DNA of 64,000 nt from Modestobacter muralis (GTDB taxonomy: Bacteria; Actinomycetota; Actinomycetes; Mycobacteriales; Geodermatophilaceae), in NCBI RefSeq assembly GCF_010682105.1, contig NZ_JAAGWH010000049.1, positions 1-64,000 on the forward strand, in the 5' to 3' direction. The notes beneath the pieces are model-generated. The model saw nothing but the letters and a program-made list of their open reading frames with translations, searched no databases and was not told the DNA's origin. Shown here one piece after another: positions 1 to 8,162 of the stretch (its first letter is position 1; the number at the start of each line of letters is the position of its first letter). The position numbers and the translations under genes were made by a program.

Positions 1-955
1 GGGCCAGCAGCGCGGCCTGCCCGCCGGCGTCGACCACCTGGGCCATGGCCCGCAGCGCCACCACGGTCTTGCCCGAGCCCACCTCGCCCTGCAGCAGCCG
101 GTTCATCGGCTGCTCACGGGACAGCTCGGCGGACAGCTCCTCGCCCACCTCGCGCTGGCCGTCGGTCAGCGAGAACGGCAGCGCGGCGTCCACGGCGTCC
201 AGCAGGCCGCCGCTGCGGCGCGGCCGGGCGATGCCGGGCTCCACGGCCGCGGCCCGGCGACGGGCGGCGAGGGTGGCCTGCAGCACCAGCGCCTCGTCCC
301 ACTTCAGCCGCTCGTCGGCCTCGTCGACCTGCTCCTGGGTCTCCGGGCGGTGCTTCTGGCGCAGCGCGGTGGGCAGGTCGACCAGCGCGTGGCGTTCCCG
401 GACCGCTGCCGGGATCGGGTCCTCGAGCATCTGCTCCAGCGACCGCGGGTCGTCCATCAGCATCTTGACCGACTTCTGGACCACCCAGCTGGAGACGTCC
501 TTGCTCGCCGGGTAGAGCGGCACCATCGCCCGCGCCCAGTCGTCGTCGTCCCCGGTGATGATGTGGCAGTCGGGGTGGCTGAACTGCTTCTCCCCCCGCC
601 AGAGCCCCACCGTGCCGGCGAACAGGCCCCACTCGCCGACGTCGAGGTGGGCGTGCCGGTTGTTGAAGAAGACCAGCCGCATGCTGCCCGCGCCGTCGCC
701 GACGGTGACCTCGGTGAGCGTCCCGCGGCGCTGCTGCATCCGCCGGGTGTTCACGCTCTTGACCTGGGCCAGCACGGTCACCCGGTCGCCGACCTCCAGG
801 CCGTCGAGCCGGGTCATCTCCCCGCGCCGGGCGTAGCGCCGCGGGTAGTGGCGCAGCAGGTCGCGGACGGTGAGCAGCGACAGCTGCTCGGCCATCACCT
901 TGGCCGTCTTGGGCCCCAGCACCCGGGTCAGCGGCGTGCCCATGGTCATCGCCAT
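1..955 (-). CDS. recG: ATP-dependent DNA helicase RecG, N-terminal part only
   Basis: RecG remodels stalled replication forks and branched recombination intermediates. About 318 codons are present; the C-terminal helicase half lies beyond the window edge. The translation starts MAMTMGTPLTRVLGPKTA, runs through the wedge/OB-fold region (roughly residues 45-150) and reaches the Walker A motif GEVGSGKT near residue 295, so motif I is present and the later motifs are not. The ATG at 955 follows the stop of the upstream fakA-like gene by one base, so the two are probably cotranscribed. The order rpmB / DhaL protein / recG is conserved in actinobacteria (known). The incompleteness is a window effect, not a sign of decay. 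Confidence 0.93.
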   Translation of the reverse strand, partial: MAMTMGTPLTRVLGPKTAKVMAEQLSLLTVRDLLRHYPRRYARRGEMTRLDGLEVGDRVTVLAQVKSVNTRRMQQRRGTLTEVTVGDGAGSMRLVFFNNRHAHLDVGEWGLFAGTVGLWRGEKQFSHPDCHIITGDDDDWARAMVPLYPASKDVSSWVVQKSVKMLMDDPRSLEQMLEDPIPAAVRERHALVDLPTALRQKHRPETQEQVDEADERLKWDEALVLQATLAARRRAAAVEPGIARPRRSGGLLDAVDAALPFSLTDGQREVGEELSAELSREQPMNRLLQGEVGSGKTVVALRAMAQVVDAGGQAALLA

Positions 956-956
956 C

Positions 957-2558
957 TCACTCCACCCCGACCAGCAGCGGGACCGCCCCGGCACCGCCCG
1001 CGTACCGCACGACGTCGACGGTGGGGTGCACCGCGGCCAGGTGGGCGCAGACCGCGTCGCCCAGCGCGGGGTCCTCCCCCACCACCACGGTGACCATCTC
1101 CCCGCCGGCGGACAGCAGCCGGTCGAGCAGGTCGCGGGCCACCGCATCGGGGTCGGGGCCGATCACCACGACGTCGCCCTCGGCGCTGCCCAGCACGTCG
1201 CCGGCGGCGCAGCGGCCGGCGGAGGTGAGCGCGTCGTGCTCGGCGACGGTGACCTCGGCCCAGCGGGTGGCGGCGGCGGCCTCGGCCATGGCGACCACGT
1301 CGTCGCCGAAGCGGCGGGCCGGGTCGGTGACGGCCAGCGCGGCCAGCCCCTGCACCGCCGACCGGGTCGGGACGACGACGACGTCGCGGCCGTCCTCGCG
1401 GGCGCGCTCGGCGGCGCGGGCGGTGACCGCGGTGACCTCGGCGTGGTTGGGCAGGACGACGACCTGCGCGGCGCCGGTGCCCAGCACCGCGGCCAGCACG
1501 GCGTCCTCGGTGATCTCGCCCACCGGCGCCGTGAGCACCACGACGCCCTCGCCGGCGAACAGGTCGGCCAGGCCGGCAGAGCAGGTGAGCGCCACCGACG
1601 CCCGGGTGCCCGCGGCCGCGACCGGCGCCCGGACCGGGGCCAGTGCGGTGACCGAGATCCGGTGCGGGCGCCCGGCCTCGATGCCGGCCTCGACCGCGGC
1701 GCCCACGTCGGCCACGTGCACGTGCACGTTCCACTCCCGGCCACTGGGCGTGTCGACCCCGACCACGACCAGGCAGTCGCCGAGCTCGGCGAGCCGGGCG
1801 CGCAGCCGGTCCACCGCGGCCGCGTCGGAGTCGGCGAGCAGGAACTGGACCTCGCTGCCCGGCCCGGGCGCCGGCGCGGCGGGGACCGGGGTGGGCACAC
1901 CGCGGTCCCGGAGCGGTCGGCGGGCCAGCGGGGCACGGGTCGGTGCGGTGCCGGTGACGGTGCCGACCAGGGCGTCGAGCACCAGGCACCAGCCGGCCCC
2001 GCCGGCGTCGACGACCCCGGCGTCGCGGAGGGCGGCCAGCTGGCCGGGCGTGGCCTGCAGGGCGGTGAGCGCGCCGTCGGCGGCGGCCCGGACGACGTCG
2101 GCCAGCAGCGCCCGGCCGTCGGAAACCGCGGCCACGGCGGACTCGGCACCGGCCCGGGCGACGGTGAGGAAGGTGCCCTCCTCGGGGTCGGCGACCGCGC
2201 GGTAGGCGGTGCGCGAGGCCGCCGACAGCGCCTCGGCCAGTGCGGGCCCGTCGACCGGGGCAGCACCGGCGAGGCCGTCGGCCAGCCCGCGCAGCAGCTG
2301 GGCCAGGATCGCGCCGGAGTTGCCCCGGGCGCCCAGGACCGCACCGCGGGCGAGCGCGGTCCAGGCCGACTCCGCACCGGCGGCCGCCGTCAGGGCGGCG
2401 TGCCCTGCCTCGGCGGTCATCAGCAGGTTGGTGCCGGTGTCGCCGTCGGGGACCGGGAAGACGTTGAGCTCGTCGAGCCGGCCCCGGGCCTGGGCAAGGG
2501 TGTCGACCACGGCGCGGCTCCACCGGCCGACCGCGGCCTCGTCCAGCGCCTCGAGCAC
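957..2558 (-). CDS. fakA: DhaL-domain (DAK2) protein, FakA/YloV-like kinase subunit
   Basis: About 533 residues. The N-terminal DhaL (dihydroxyacetone-kinase-like) nucleotide-binding domain carries NVFPVPDGDTGTNLLMT and GARGNSGAILAQLLRG within the first 120 residues; the C-terminal half is the DegV-like region of YloV/FakA proteins. In Firmicutes FakA phosphorylates FakB-bound fatty acids; that role here is by family only, and no fakB is in the window. The open frame extends upstream to 2750 but that part resembles no family member. I chose GTG 2558 because TACCCT at 2571-2566 lies 7 nt before it, a leaderless promoter pattern, and no ribosome-binding site is seen. Divergent from rpmB; recG follows after one base. 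Confidence 0.85.
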   Translation of the reverse strand: MLEALDEAAVGRWSRAVVDTLAQARGRLDELNVFPVPDGDTGTNLLMTAEAGHAALTAAAGAESAWTALARGAVLGARGNSGAILAQLLRGLADGLAGAAPVDGPALAEALSAASRTAYRAVADPEEGTFLTVARAGAESAVAAVSDGRALLADVVRAAADGALTALQATPGQLAALRDAGVVDAGGAGWCLVLDALVGTVTGTAPTRAPLARRPLRDRGVPTPVPAAPAPGPGSEVQFLLADSDAAAVDRLRARLAELGDCLVVVGVDTPSGREWNVHVHVADVGAAVEAGIEAGRPHRISVTALAPVRAPVAAAGTRASVALTCSAGLADLFAGEGVVVLTAPVGEITEDAVLAAVLGTGAAQVVVLPNHAEVTAVTARAAERAREDGRDVVVVPTRSAVQGLAALAVTDPARRFGDDVVAMAEAAAATRWAEVTVAEHDALTSAGRCAAGDVLGSAEGDVVVIGPDPDAVARDLLDRLLSAGGEMVTVVVGEDPALGDAVCAHLAAVHPTVDVVRYAGGAGAVPLLVGVE

Positions 2559-2770
2559 GTCCGGGAGGGTACCGCCGACGCCCGACAGGACTCCCCGACC
2601 GCGGGTCGGGCGGTCGGCGCGGGCGCCCCGGACCGGGGTGGTCCGACACCTGCCCCGACGACCGTCTACAGTGAGCCAGGCGTGTGCCGAGCTGGACCGT
2701 GCCCCAGGGCACCCCCGGCGAGCACCGCGAACCGACTTCAGCTCAACCAATCTTCTGGGAGTGATCGACC

Positions 2771-2962
2771 GTGGCTGCCGTGTGCGACGTGTGTGGCAAG
2801 GGGCCCGGTTTCGGCATGGCGGTGTCCCACTCGCACCGCCGGACGCCGCGCCGTTGGAACCCGAACATCCAGTCCGTGCGGGCTGCGCTCACCGGCGGTG
2901 GCCGGAAGCGCATCAACGCCTGCACGTCCTGCATCCGCGCCGGCAAGGTCGCCCGGGTCTGA
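2771..2962 (+). CDS. rpmB: 50S ribosomal protein L28, zinc-binding form
   Basis: 63-residue ribosomal protein of the large subunit. The sequence has CDVCGKGPGFG near the start and CTSCIRAGKVARV at the end, giving the two CxxC pairs of the zinc-binding (C+) L28 form. Length is typical. The GTG at 2771 is preceded by GGGAGTGA at about 2757-2764, a good ribosome-binding site. It stands alone, divergent from the fakA-like gene and followed by a strong hairpin terminator. Many actinobacteria also carry a zinc-free L28 paralogue under Zur control; this is the zinc form by its cysteines. Confidence 0.97.
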   Translation: MAAVCDVCGKGPGFGMAVSHSHRRTPRRWNPNIQSVRAALTGGGRKRINACTSCIRAGKVARV

Positions 2963-3011
2963 TCCCGGGCGCTGACTGCCAGCGCCTCAGCACCACCCCG
3001 CCCCGGCGGGT

Positions 3012-3050
3012 CCGGAGACCCCGGAGGTCAGCGACCTCCGGGGTCTCCGG
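3012..3050. terminator. Perfect 18-bp hairpin between rpmB and a convergent gene
   Basis: Arms CCGGAGACCCCGGAGGTC and GACCTCCGGGGTCTCCGG are exact complements around a 3-nt loop (AGC). It begins 50 nt after the rpmB stop and ends 9 nt before the 3' end of the convergent kinase-like gene, so it can end transcription in both directions. No U-tract follows, as is common in GC-rich actinobacteria. Confidence 0.85.
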
Positions 3051-3058
3051 CGTGCGCC

Positions 3059-3688
3059 TCAGGTCGCGCCGATGCCCAGCGCCCGGGCCGCGGTGACCAC
3101 CAGCCCCACCACCGTGTCGTGCGGGAGGACGGTGCTGTCGACCACCAGGTGGTAGTGCCGGGCCTCGGCCGGGTCGGTCCGGTAGAAGTGCCGGACGTAG
3201 GCGACCCGGCCGGCGTCGGCGGCGTCCCGGTCGCGCCGGACCTCGGCCTCCGGCCGGCCGGAGTGCGCCACCGCGGCGGCCAGCCGGCGCTCCGGTGAGC
3301 CGTCGAGCCGCACGTGCAGCACACCCGGCCGGTCGCGCAGCACCATCGCCGCCGCCCGGCCCAGCACCACGCCCCCGGGGCCGGCGGCGATCTCGCCGAG
3401 CACCCGCTCGGTCTGCTGGCGGTAGGCGCGCTCGTCGGGCAGCGACGAGGTGGGCAGCACGCCGCCCACCGGGTCGGGCATGGTGCCCAGCGAGCTGACC
3501 AGCCGCCACAGCCCGCGGGTGATCGTCTCGTCGTTGGCCTCGGCCTCGGCGACGGGCACCCCCAGCCGGCCGGCCACCTGCGCGGGGATGACCCGGTCGT
3601 GGAAGGGCAGGCCGAGGACCTCGGCGATCGCCGGGGCGATCTCCGCCCCGCCGCAGCCGAACGGCGCCGACACCGTCACGACGCCCAC
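3059..3688 (-). CDS. Cytidylate kinase-like family protein
   Basis: 209 residues resembling the Cytidylate_kin2 family: an N-terminal loop FGCGGAEIA where P-loop kinases of this family have GxGGxEIA, and EANDETITRG and GGVVLGRAAAMVL further on. The family is P-loop NTPase-like but its substrate is not well established, so I would not call it Cmk. The GTG start at 3688 overlaps the 3' end of the upstream GNAT gene by 13 nt, and that gene overlaps thiL, so thiL - GNAT - this gene form one operon. It ends at the rpmB terminator. Confidence 0.8.
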   Translation of the reverse strand: MGVVTVSAPFGCGGAEIAPAIAEVLGLPFHDRVIPAQVAGRLGVPVAEAEANDETITRGLWRLVSSLGTMPDPVGGVLPTSSLPDERAYRQQTERVLGEIAAGPGGVVLGRAAAMVLRDRPGVLHVRLDGSPERRLAAAVAHSGRPEAEVRRDRDAADAGRVAYVRHFYRTDPAEARHYHLVVDSTVLPHDTVVGLVVTAARALGIGAT

Positions 3689-4194
3689 TGGTCCTCCACC
3701 GCCGATCCGTCGGCCACCAGGGTCTTGCCGAGGAAGACCGCCTCGGGCGAGTCGGCGTAGACCCCGTACCCGGGGCCCGACGTGTAGCCCTCCCGGGCGT
3801 AGAGCGCCAGCGCCTCGGGCTGCCGGTCACCGGAGTTGAGCACCAGCTGCGTGTGGCCGGCCGCGGCGGCGGTGCGTTCCAGCTCGGCCAGCACGACCCG
3901 CGACAGCCCGCGTCGCCGGAAGTCCGGCTCCACGTACATCCGCTTGAGCTCCGCGGCCCCCTCGCCGGCGCGGTGTGCCCGCCAGCCACCGCACGCGGCC
4001 GGCACCCCGTCGACCTCGGCCACCAGGAAGAGCCCGTGCGGCGGGGAGAACTCGGCCGGGTCGACGACCGCCTCGTCCCGCCCGCCGTAGCGGACGACGT
4101 ACTCCTGCTGCACCCGCTCGATGAGGTGCTGGGCGACCGGGTCGGCGTAGCCGACCTGCCGCAGGGTCACCCCCCGCTCAGCCGAAGTGGACAT
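3676..4194 (-). CDS. GNAT family N-acetyltransferase
   Basis: 172 residues with the GNAT acetyl-CoA-binding pattern: ELKRMYVEPDFRRRGLSRVVLAELE (motif A, RRRGLSR as the pyrophosphate loop, about residues 84-108), then LALYAREGY near 129-137. The substrate cannot be read from the sequence. The ATG at 4194 overlaps the thiL stop by 17 nt and the gene overlaps the kinase-like gene at its own end, so translation is probably coupled across the three. Nothing ties it directly to thiamine synthesis apart from position. Confidence 0.87.
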   Translation of the reverse strand: MSTSAERGVTLRQVGYADPVAQHLIERVQQEYVVRYGGRDEAVVDPAEFSPPHGLFLVAEVDGVPAACGGWRAHRAGEGAAELKRMYVEPDFRRRGLSRVVLAELERTAAAAGHTQLVLNSGDRQPEALALYAREGYTSGPGYGVYADSPEAVFLGKTLVADGSAVEDQWAS

Positions 4195-5233
4195 GGCCGG
4201 TCCCCTCCCCCAGGTCCTCGGCGACCCGCACGGCGGGCACCCCGTCCACCCGGACGCCGGGCTCTCCGCCGGCCGGGACCGCGCTCACGGTGCCGATCGT
4301 CGTCCATCCTGCCGGGAGCTCGACCTCGTCCGGGAACGTGGCCACCAGGGCGTGGTCCTCCCCGCCGGTGAGCACCCAGGCCATCGGGTCCCCGCCGAGG
4401 GCGGCGGCGACCTGCGCCAGCGGCCCCACCGGGTCCAGGAAGCCCGCGGCCAGCGCGGCCCGGTCCAGGTCGATCAGCACGTCGCTGTCGGCGGCCAGGT
4501 GCCCGGCGTCGGCCAGCAGCCCGTCGCTGGTGTCGCACATCGAGGTGGCCCCGGCGTCGGCCGCGGCCGGGCCGGCCGCGTAGGGCGGCGTGGGACGGCG
4601 GTGGGCGGAGACCGCGGCGATCGGTGAGTGGAAGCCGCGCCGCAGCACGGCCAGCCCGCACGCCGACCAGCCCAGCCGGCCGGCGACGGCGACGACGTCC
4701 CCGGGTCGGGCACCGCTGCGCAGCACCGGCGACCGCCCCTGCAGGTCACCGAGCGCCGTGACCGACAGCACGACGGCCGAGCTGTCGGGGGCGCTGGCCG
4801 AGGTGTCCCCGCCGACCACGGCGGCGCCGAAGCGCTCGCACTCCTCGGCCATGCCGGAGGCGACGTCCTCCAGCCAGGCAGCCGGGGTGCCTGCGGGGCA
4901 GGCCAGCCCGACCAGCAGCGCGGTGGGCACCGCGCCCATGGCGGCGACGTCGGCGAGGTTGGCGGCGGCGGCCTTGTGCCCGACGTCCTCCGCCGAGGAC
5001 CAGTCACGGCGGAAGTGCCGCCCCTCCACCAGGACGTCGGTGCAGGCCACCACCCGCCCGTCGGGGGTGCGGACGACCGCGGCGTCGTCGCCGGGGCCGA
5101 CGTCGGCCAGCGCCGCGGTGCCCGAGCGGGCGACCACCCGGGCGATGAGGCCGAACTCACCGACGACGCCCACGCTGTCGGCGGCGTCGGGCCGCGGGAT
5201 CAGCGGACGGGGCCGAGTCACCGGGCGCCCCAC
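4178..5233 (-). CDS. thiL: Thiamine-monophosphate kinase ThiL
   Basis: 351 residues. ThiL phosphorylates thiamine monophosphate to thiamine diphosphate, the last step of cofactor synthesis; TPP is used by IlvB, also in this window. Family motifs seen: GEFGLIARV at the start, DVGPGDDAAVV (nucleotide/Mg site), TDVLVEGRHF, GHKAAAANLADVAAMGA and VGGDTSAS, in the order found in ThiL/PurM-fold kinases. Start taken as GTG 5233; an in-frame GTG 12 nt downstream is possible. It heads an overlapping three-gene operon and is divergent from the Lrp-type gene. No TPP riboswitch is visible upstream. Confidence 0.95.
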   Translation of the reverse strand: MGRPVTRPRPLIPRPDAADSVGVVGEFGLIARVVARSGTAALADVGPGDDAAVVRTPDGRVVACTDVLVEGRHFRRDWSSAEDVGHKAAAANLADVAAMGAVPTALLVGLACPAGTPAAWLEDVASGMAEECERFGAAVVGGDTSASAPDSSAVVLSVTALGDLQGRSPVLRSGARPGDVVAVAGRLGWSACGLAVLRRGFHSPIAAVSAHRRPTPPYAAGPAAADAGATSMCDTSDGLLADAGHLAADSDVLIDLDRAALAAGFLDPVGPLAQVAAALGGDPMAWVLTGGEDHALVATFPDEVELPAGWTTIGTVSAVPAGGEPGVRVDGVPAVRVAEDLGEGTGHVHFG

Positions 5234-5328
5234 GCAGCTGGGGTACGTTGCCGGTCTGTCCGCTGCTCTGCGGACAGGTCGAGCCAGTGACGGTCGCCGT
5301 CACCGCACTGCCCGAGGAAGGTCACGTC

Positions 5329-5562
5329 GTGGTCCACGCCTACATCCTGATCCAGACCGAAGTCGGCAAGGCAGCCGCGGTCGCCGCGAGCATCGGCGAG
5401 ATCGCCGGCGTGACCCGGGCCGAGGACGTCACCGGCCCCTACGACGTGATCGTGCGGGCGGAGGCCAACAGCGTCGACGAGCTCGGCCGGCTGGTCGTGG
5501 CCCGCGTGCAGTCGGTGGACGGGATCACCCGCACGCTGACCTGCCCCGTCGTCAACATCTGA
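5329..5562 (+). CDS. Stand-alone Lrp/AsnC ligand-binding (RAM) domain protein
   Basis: 77 residues beginning VVHAYILIQTEVGKAAAVAA: a single RAM (ligand-binding) domain of Lrp/AsnC regulators with no helix-turn-helix. Such proteins form amino-acid-binding oligomers; a direct DNA-binding role is unlikely. I chose GTG 5329, not the longer open frame from 5248, because GAGGAAG at 5314-5320 is an excellent ribosome-binding site 8 nt before it and the sequence before it is not domain-like. It lies divergent from thiL and directly upstream of DUF3515, a pairing common in actinobacteria. Confidence 0.9.
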   Translation: MVHAYILIQTEVGKAAAVAASIGEIAGVTRAEDVTGPYDVIVRAEANSVDELGRLVVARVQSVDGITRTLTCPVVNI

Positions 5563-5659
5563 GCCCCTGAGCACGCCCGCCGCCGACGCACCGGTCGACC
5601 CGCCCCCTGGGCAGCCACCGGTCGACCCGCTGCGCCGCGCCGCCCTGCTGTCCACGGCC

Positions 5660-6193
5660 GTGCTGGTGCCACTGGTCGTCGTCCTGCTGGTGCTGGTCAA
5701 CGTGCTGGGCCGGGACGAGGCCGGCGTCGACGCCGACGGCCCTGCCGACGTCTCCGGCGCGACCGCCGACCCGCGCGGTGACCTGCCGCCAGTACCGGTC
5801 GACACCCCCGACGTCACCCCGGCCGCCGACCTCGCCTGCCCGGTGCTGATGGGCCAGCTGCCGCTGGAGATCGCCGGGGAGACCTCCCGGCAGGTCGACT
5901 CCGACACCCCGTTCGCCTATGCCTGGGGCGAGCCACCGGTGGTGCTGGTCTGCGGTGTCGCACCGCCGGCGGGCTTCGTGGTGGGCGGACCGCAGACCTT
6001 CGCCGTCTCCGGCGTCGAGTGGTTCGTCGACACCACCGACCCGGCGGTCTTCGTGTGGACGACGGTCGACCGCAACGTGCCGGTCGAGGTGCGGGTGCCC
6101 TCGACCTCCGACAGCGCGGTCCCGACGGCGCTGGGGCCGATCATCGCCACCGCCCTCCCCTACGTCGAGCCGGTCCCCGCCCCCGCCGAGTGA
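5660..6193 (+). CDS. DUF3515 family membrane-anchored protein
   Basis: About 177 residues from GTG 5660. One N-terminal membrane segment (LVPLVVVLLVLVNVLG) is followed by an extracytoplasmic domain with two conserved cysteines (LACPVLM, LVCGVAPP) and GVEWFVDT, all typical of DUF3515, whose function is unknown. The GTG falls inside what looks like the start of the membrane helix. An in-frame CTG at 5567, just after the Lrp-type gene, would add about 31 residues (Pro-rich, then RRAALLSTA) and may be the true start. Probably cotranscribed with the RAM-domain gene. Confidence 0.8.
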   Translation: MLVPLVVVLLVLVNVLGRDEAGVDADGPADVSGATADPRGDLPPVPVDTPDVTPAADLACPVLMGQLPLEIAGETSRQVDSDTPFAYAWGEPPVVLVCGVAPPAGFVVGGPQTFAVSGVEWFVDTTDPAVFVWTTVDRNVPVEVRVPSTSDSAVPTALGPIIATALPYVEPVPAPAE

Positions 6194-6210
6194 GGTCCCG
6201 GCTGGGCCGT

Positions 6211-6876
6211 TCAGGTCGGGGGCAGCCGGTCCAGCTGGGCGCGGGTGACCGCGAGGACCTCGGCCCGGGCGGCCTGGACGTCGGCGGCCACCGAGGCCAC
6301 GGACACGGTGAAGGGCCCGGCGGGGCACCAGGTGAACGCGGCCGGCCCGGCCATGCCCAGCTCGGGCGCCGGAGTCGTGCGCAGCAGCAGCGTGCAGTCC
6401 TCGGGCAGGCCGGTCGGGTCGTCGTCCAGGGTGCCGCCGTAGTACTCCGCGTCGTTGCCAGCCAGGTCGACGGCGTAGGACGACGCTCCCCCGGCGTCGG
6501 CGAACTGGTCGAGGAAGACGCTGGTCAGCTCGTCACCCGACCGCCAGAACCGCTCCCAGCCGCGCTGGTAGCCGTACTGGCCCAGCACGTCCTCCTGGTG
6601 CTGGGCGTCGTCGCCGTAGCGGGCGACGTCGTCGATGGTCTTCTCCCCCGCCTGCGGCTGCAGCTCGTCGTCCGGCACCCGCGGCCGCCCCGAGGGGACC
6701 TCGTCCAGCAGCAGCGGCTCGAGGCCGGCGCCGTCGGTCGGCAGGGCGGCCGAGGACGTGGCGGCGGCCGCCGGGACGTCGGCGGGCCCGGCGCTGGACG
6801 GCGCGCACCCGGCGAGCGCCGGGGCGCCGAACAGCAGCAGCGCCGCGGTGGTGGCGGGCCCCCAGCGGGCGGTCAC
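6211..6876 (-). CDS. Secreted lipoprotein of unknown function
   Basis: 221 residues. An N-terminal signal ends in a lipobox (PALAGC, lipidated Cys at about residue 24), followed by a low-complexity Ala/Ser linker and a folded region with paired cysteines (DCTLLL, FTWCPAGP). I recognise no family. It starts at GTG 6876; TAGGGT at 6904-6899, about 23 nt upstream, could be a -10 box. It converges on DUF3515 with only 17 nt between the stops. With the cystathionine lyase it occupies the place where many actinobacteria carry ddl. Confidence 0.75.
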   Translation of the reverse strand: MTARWGPATTAALLLFGAPALAGCAPSSAGPADVPAAAATSSAALPTDGAGLEPLLLDEVPSGRPRVPDDELQPQAGEKTIDDVARYGDDAQHQEDVLGQYGYQRGWERFWRSGDELTSVFLDQFADAGGASSYAVDLAGNDAEYYGGTLDDDPTGLPEDCTLLLRTTPAPELGMAGPAAFTWCPAGPFTVSVASVAADVQAARAEVLAVTRAQLDRLPPT

Positions 6877-6938
6877 GGTGCCTGCCCGGTCATCGATCCG
6901 ACCCTAGTCGAGCGCGCCGCGCCCGGCCCCCGGGACGC

Positions 6939-8111
6939 TCAGCTGCGCAGGTCCGGCAGGCCGGCCAGGGCCTGCTCGAGGTCGGCGACGAGGTCGGCGG
7001 TGTCCTCGATGCCGCAGGAGAACCGGACGAAGCCGGCCGGGACGGCGTCCCCGCCCCACTGCGCGCGCCGGTCGAGCGTGGTGTGCAGGCCGCCGAAGCT
7101 GGTGGCGGCCGGGAAGAAGCGGCTGGCCCGGACCAGCTGCACGACCGCGTCGGCGTCGGCGAGCTCGGCGGAGACGACGCCGTTGTGCCGCAGCATCTGC
7201 CGGCTGGCCAGCTCGTACGACGGGTCGCCGGGGCGGCCGGGCCAGCGCACCCCGCGCACCGCCGGGGAGGCGGCCAGCACCTCGACCAACGCCGCGGCGT
7301 TGGCCGCCTGCCGGGCCAGCCGCAGGTCCAGGGTGCCCATCGACCGGTGGGCCAGCCACGCCTCGAACGGCCCGGGCGGGTTGCCGGTGGTCTTCCGCCA
7401 CGCCGCGACCCGGGCGTACAGCTCGCGGCCCTTCTCGCTGCGGGCGGTGCTCACGTGCCCCATCAGGACGTCGCTGTGCCCGGTGAGCGCCTTGGTGTCC
7501 GCGGCCACCACCACGTCGGCGCCGAGCTCCAGCGGCCGCTGCCCGATCGGGGTGGCCGTGGTGTTGTCGACGACCAGGACGGCCCCGGCGGCCTGGGTGG
7601 CCCGGGCGACGGCGGCGATGTCGCAGACGTCCAGCTGGGGGTTGCTCGGGGTCTCCAGCAGCACCAGCCGGGCCCCGTCCAGGTCGCCGCGGGCGGCGAC
7701 CGCCCCGATCTCCAGGGTGGGCACCAGCTCGACGGTCAGGCCGAGGCGTTCCAGCTCGTCGCGGCCCAGCACGCGGCTGGCGTAGTAGCCGTCCGACGGC
7801 AGCACCACCCGGTCACCGGCCGAGGCCAGCGCGAGCACCGCGGAGCTGATCGCGGCCATGCCGGTGGCGAAGGACAGGCAGTCGCCGCCGTCGAGCTCGC
7901 CGACCGCCCGCTCGAAGACCCGCAGCGTCGGGTTGTCGGCCCGGGCGTAGGAGTCCGCGCCGTTCGCACCCGGGGGCTGGTCACCCAGGTGGTACGGGGC
8001 GGCGAAGACCGGGGAGGGCCGCAGCGGCGTGCCCGGCACGACCGGCTCGTCGCCGGCGTGGGCCAGCCGGGTGCCGTCGCCGAAGGGGCTCAGGTCGTCA
8101 GCGGTGCTCAC
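6939..8111 (-). CDS. Cystathionine gamma-lyase (PLP-dependent)
   Basis: 390 residues of the Cys/Met-metabolism PLP family. Seen: YARADNPTLRVFERAVGELDGG, SFATGMAAISSAVLAL, VVDNTTATP and the PLP lysine in AADTKALTGHSDVLMGHV. The enzyme would cleave cystathionine to cysteine, 2-oxobutyrate and ammonia; the 2-oxobutyrate could also feed isoleucine synthesis. Family members differ in reaction (lyase, synthase, gamma-synthase), so substrate is by best resemblance. The GTG start at 8111 has a strong GAGGAGG site upstream. It runs in the same direction as gpsA, which ends 51 nt before it. Confidence 0.87.
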   Translation of the reverse strand: MSTADDLSPFGDGTRLAHAGDEPVVPGTPLRPSPVFAAPYHLGDQPPGANGADSYARADNPTLRVFERAVGELDGGDCLSFATGMAAISSAVLALASAGDRVVLPSDGYYASRVLGRDELERLGLTVELVPTLEIGAVAARGDLDGARLVLLETPSNPQLDVCDIAAVARATQAAGAVLVVDNTTATPIGQRPLELGADVVVAADTKALTGHSDVLMGHVSTARSEKGRELYARVAAWRKTTGNPPGPFEAWLAHRSMGTLDLRLARQAANAAALVEVLAASPAVRGVRWPGRPGDPSYELASRQMLRHNGVVSAELADADAVVQLVRASRFFPAATSFGGLHTTLDRRAQWGGDAVPAGFVRFSCGIEDTADLVADLEQALAGLPDLRS

Positions 8112-8162
8112 AGGTCCTCCTCGGTGCGCCGCCCCCTGCTCGGGCTCGGCCCGTCCAGCCCG

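Noticed and set aside
870-2975. A 701-codon open frame on the plus strand
   Set aside because: It is antisense to the fakA-like gene, which has clear DhaL motifs, and its own translation is Gly/Arg/Asp-rich with no family character.
4178-5328. Possible TPP riboswitch upstream of thiL
   Set aside because: The 95-nt gap to the Lrp-type gene shows none of the conserved TPP-aptamer sequence.
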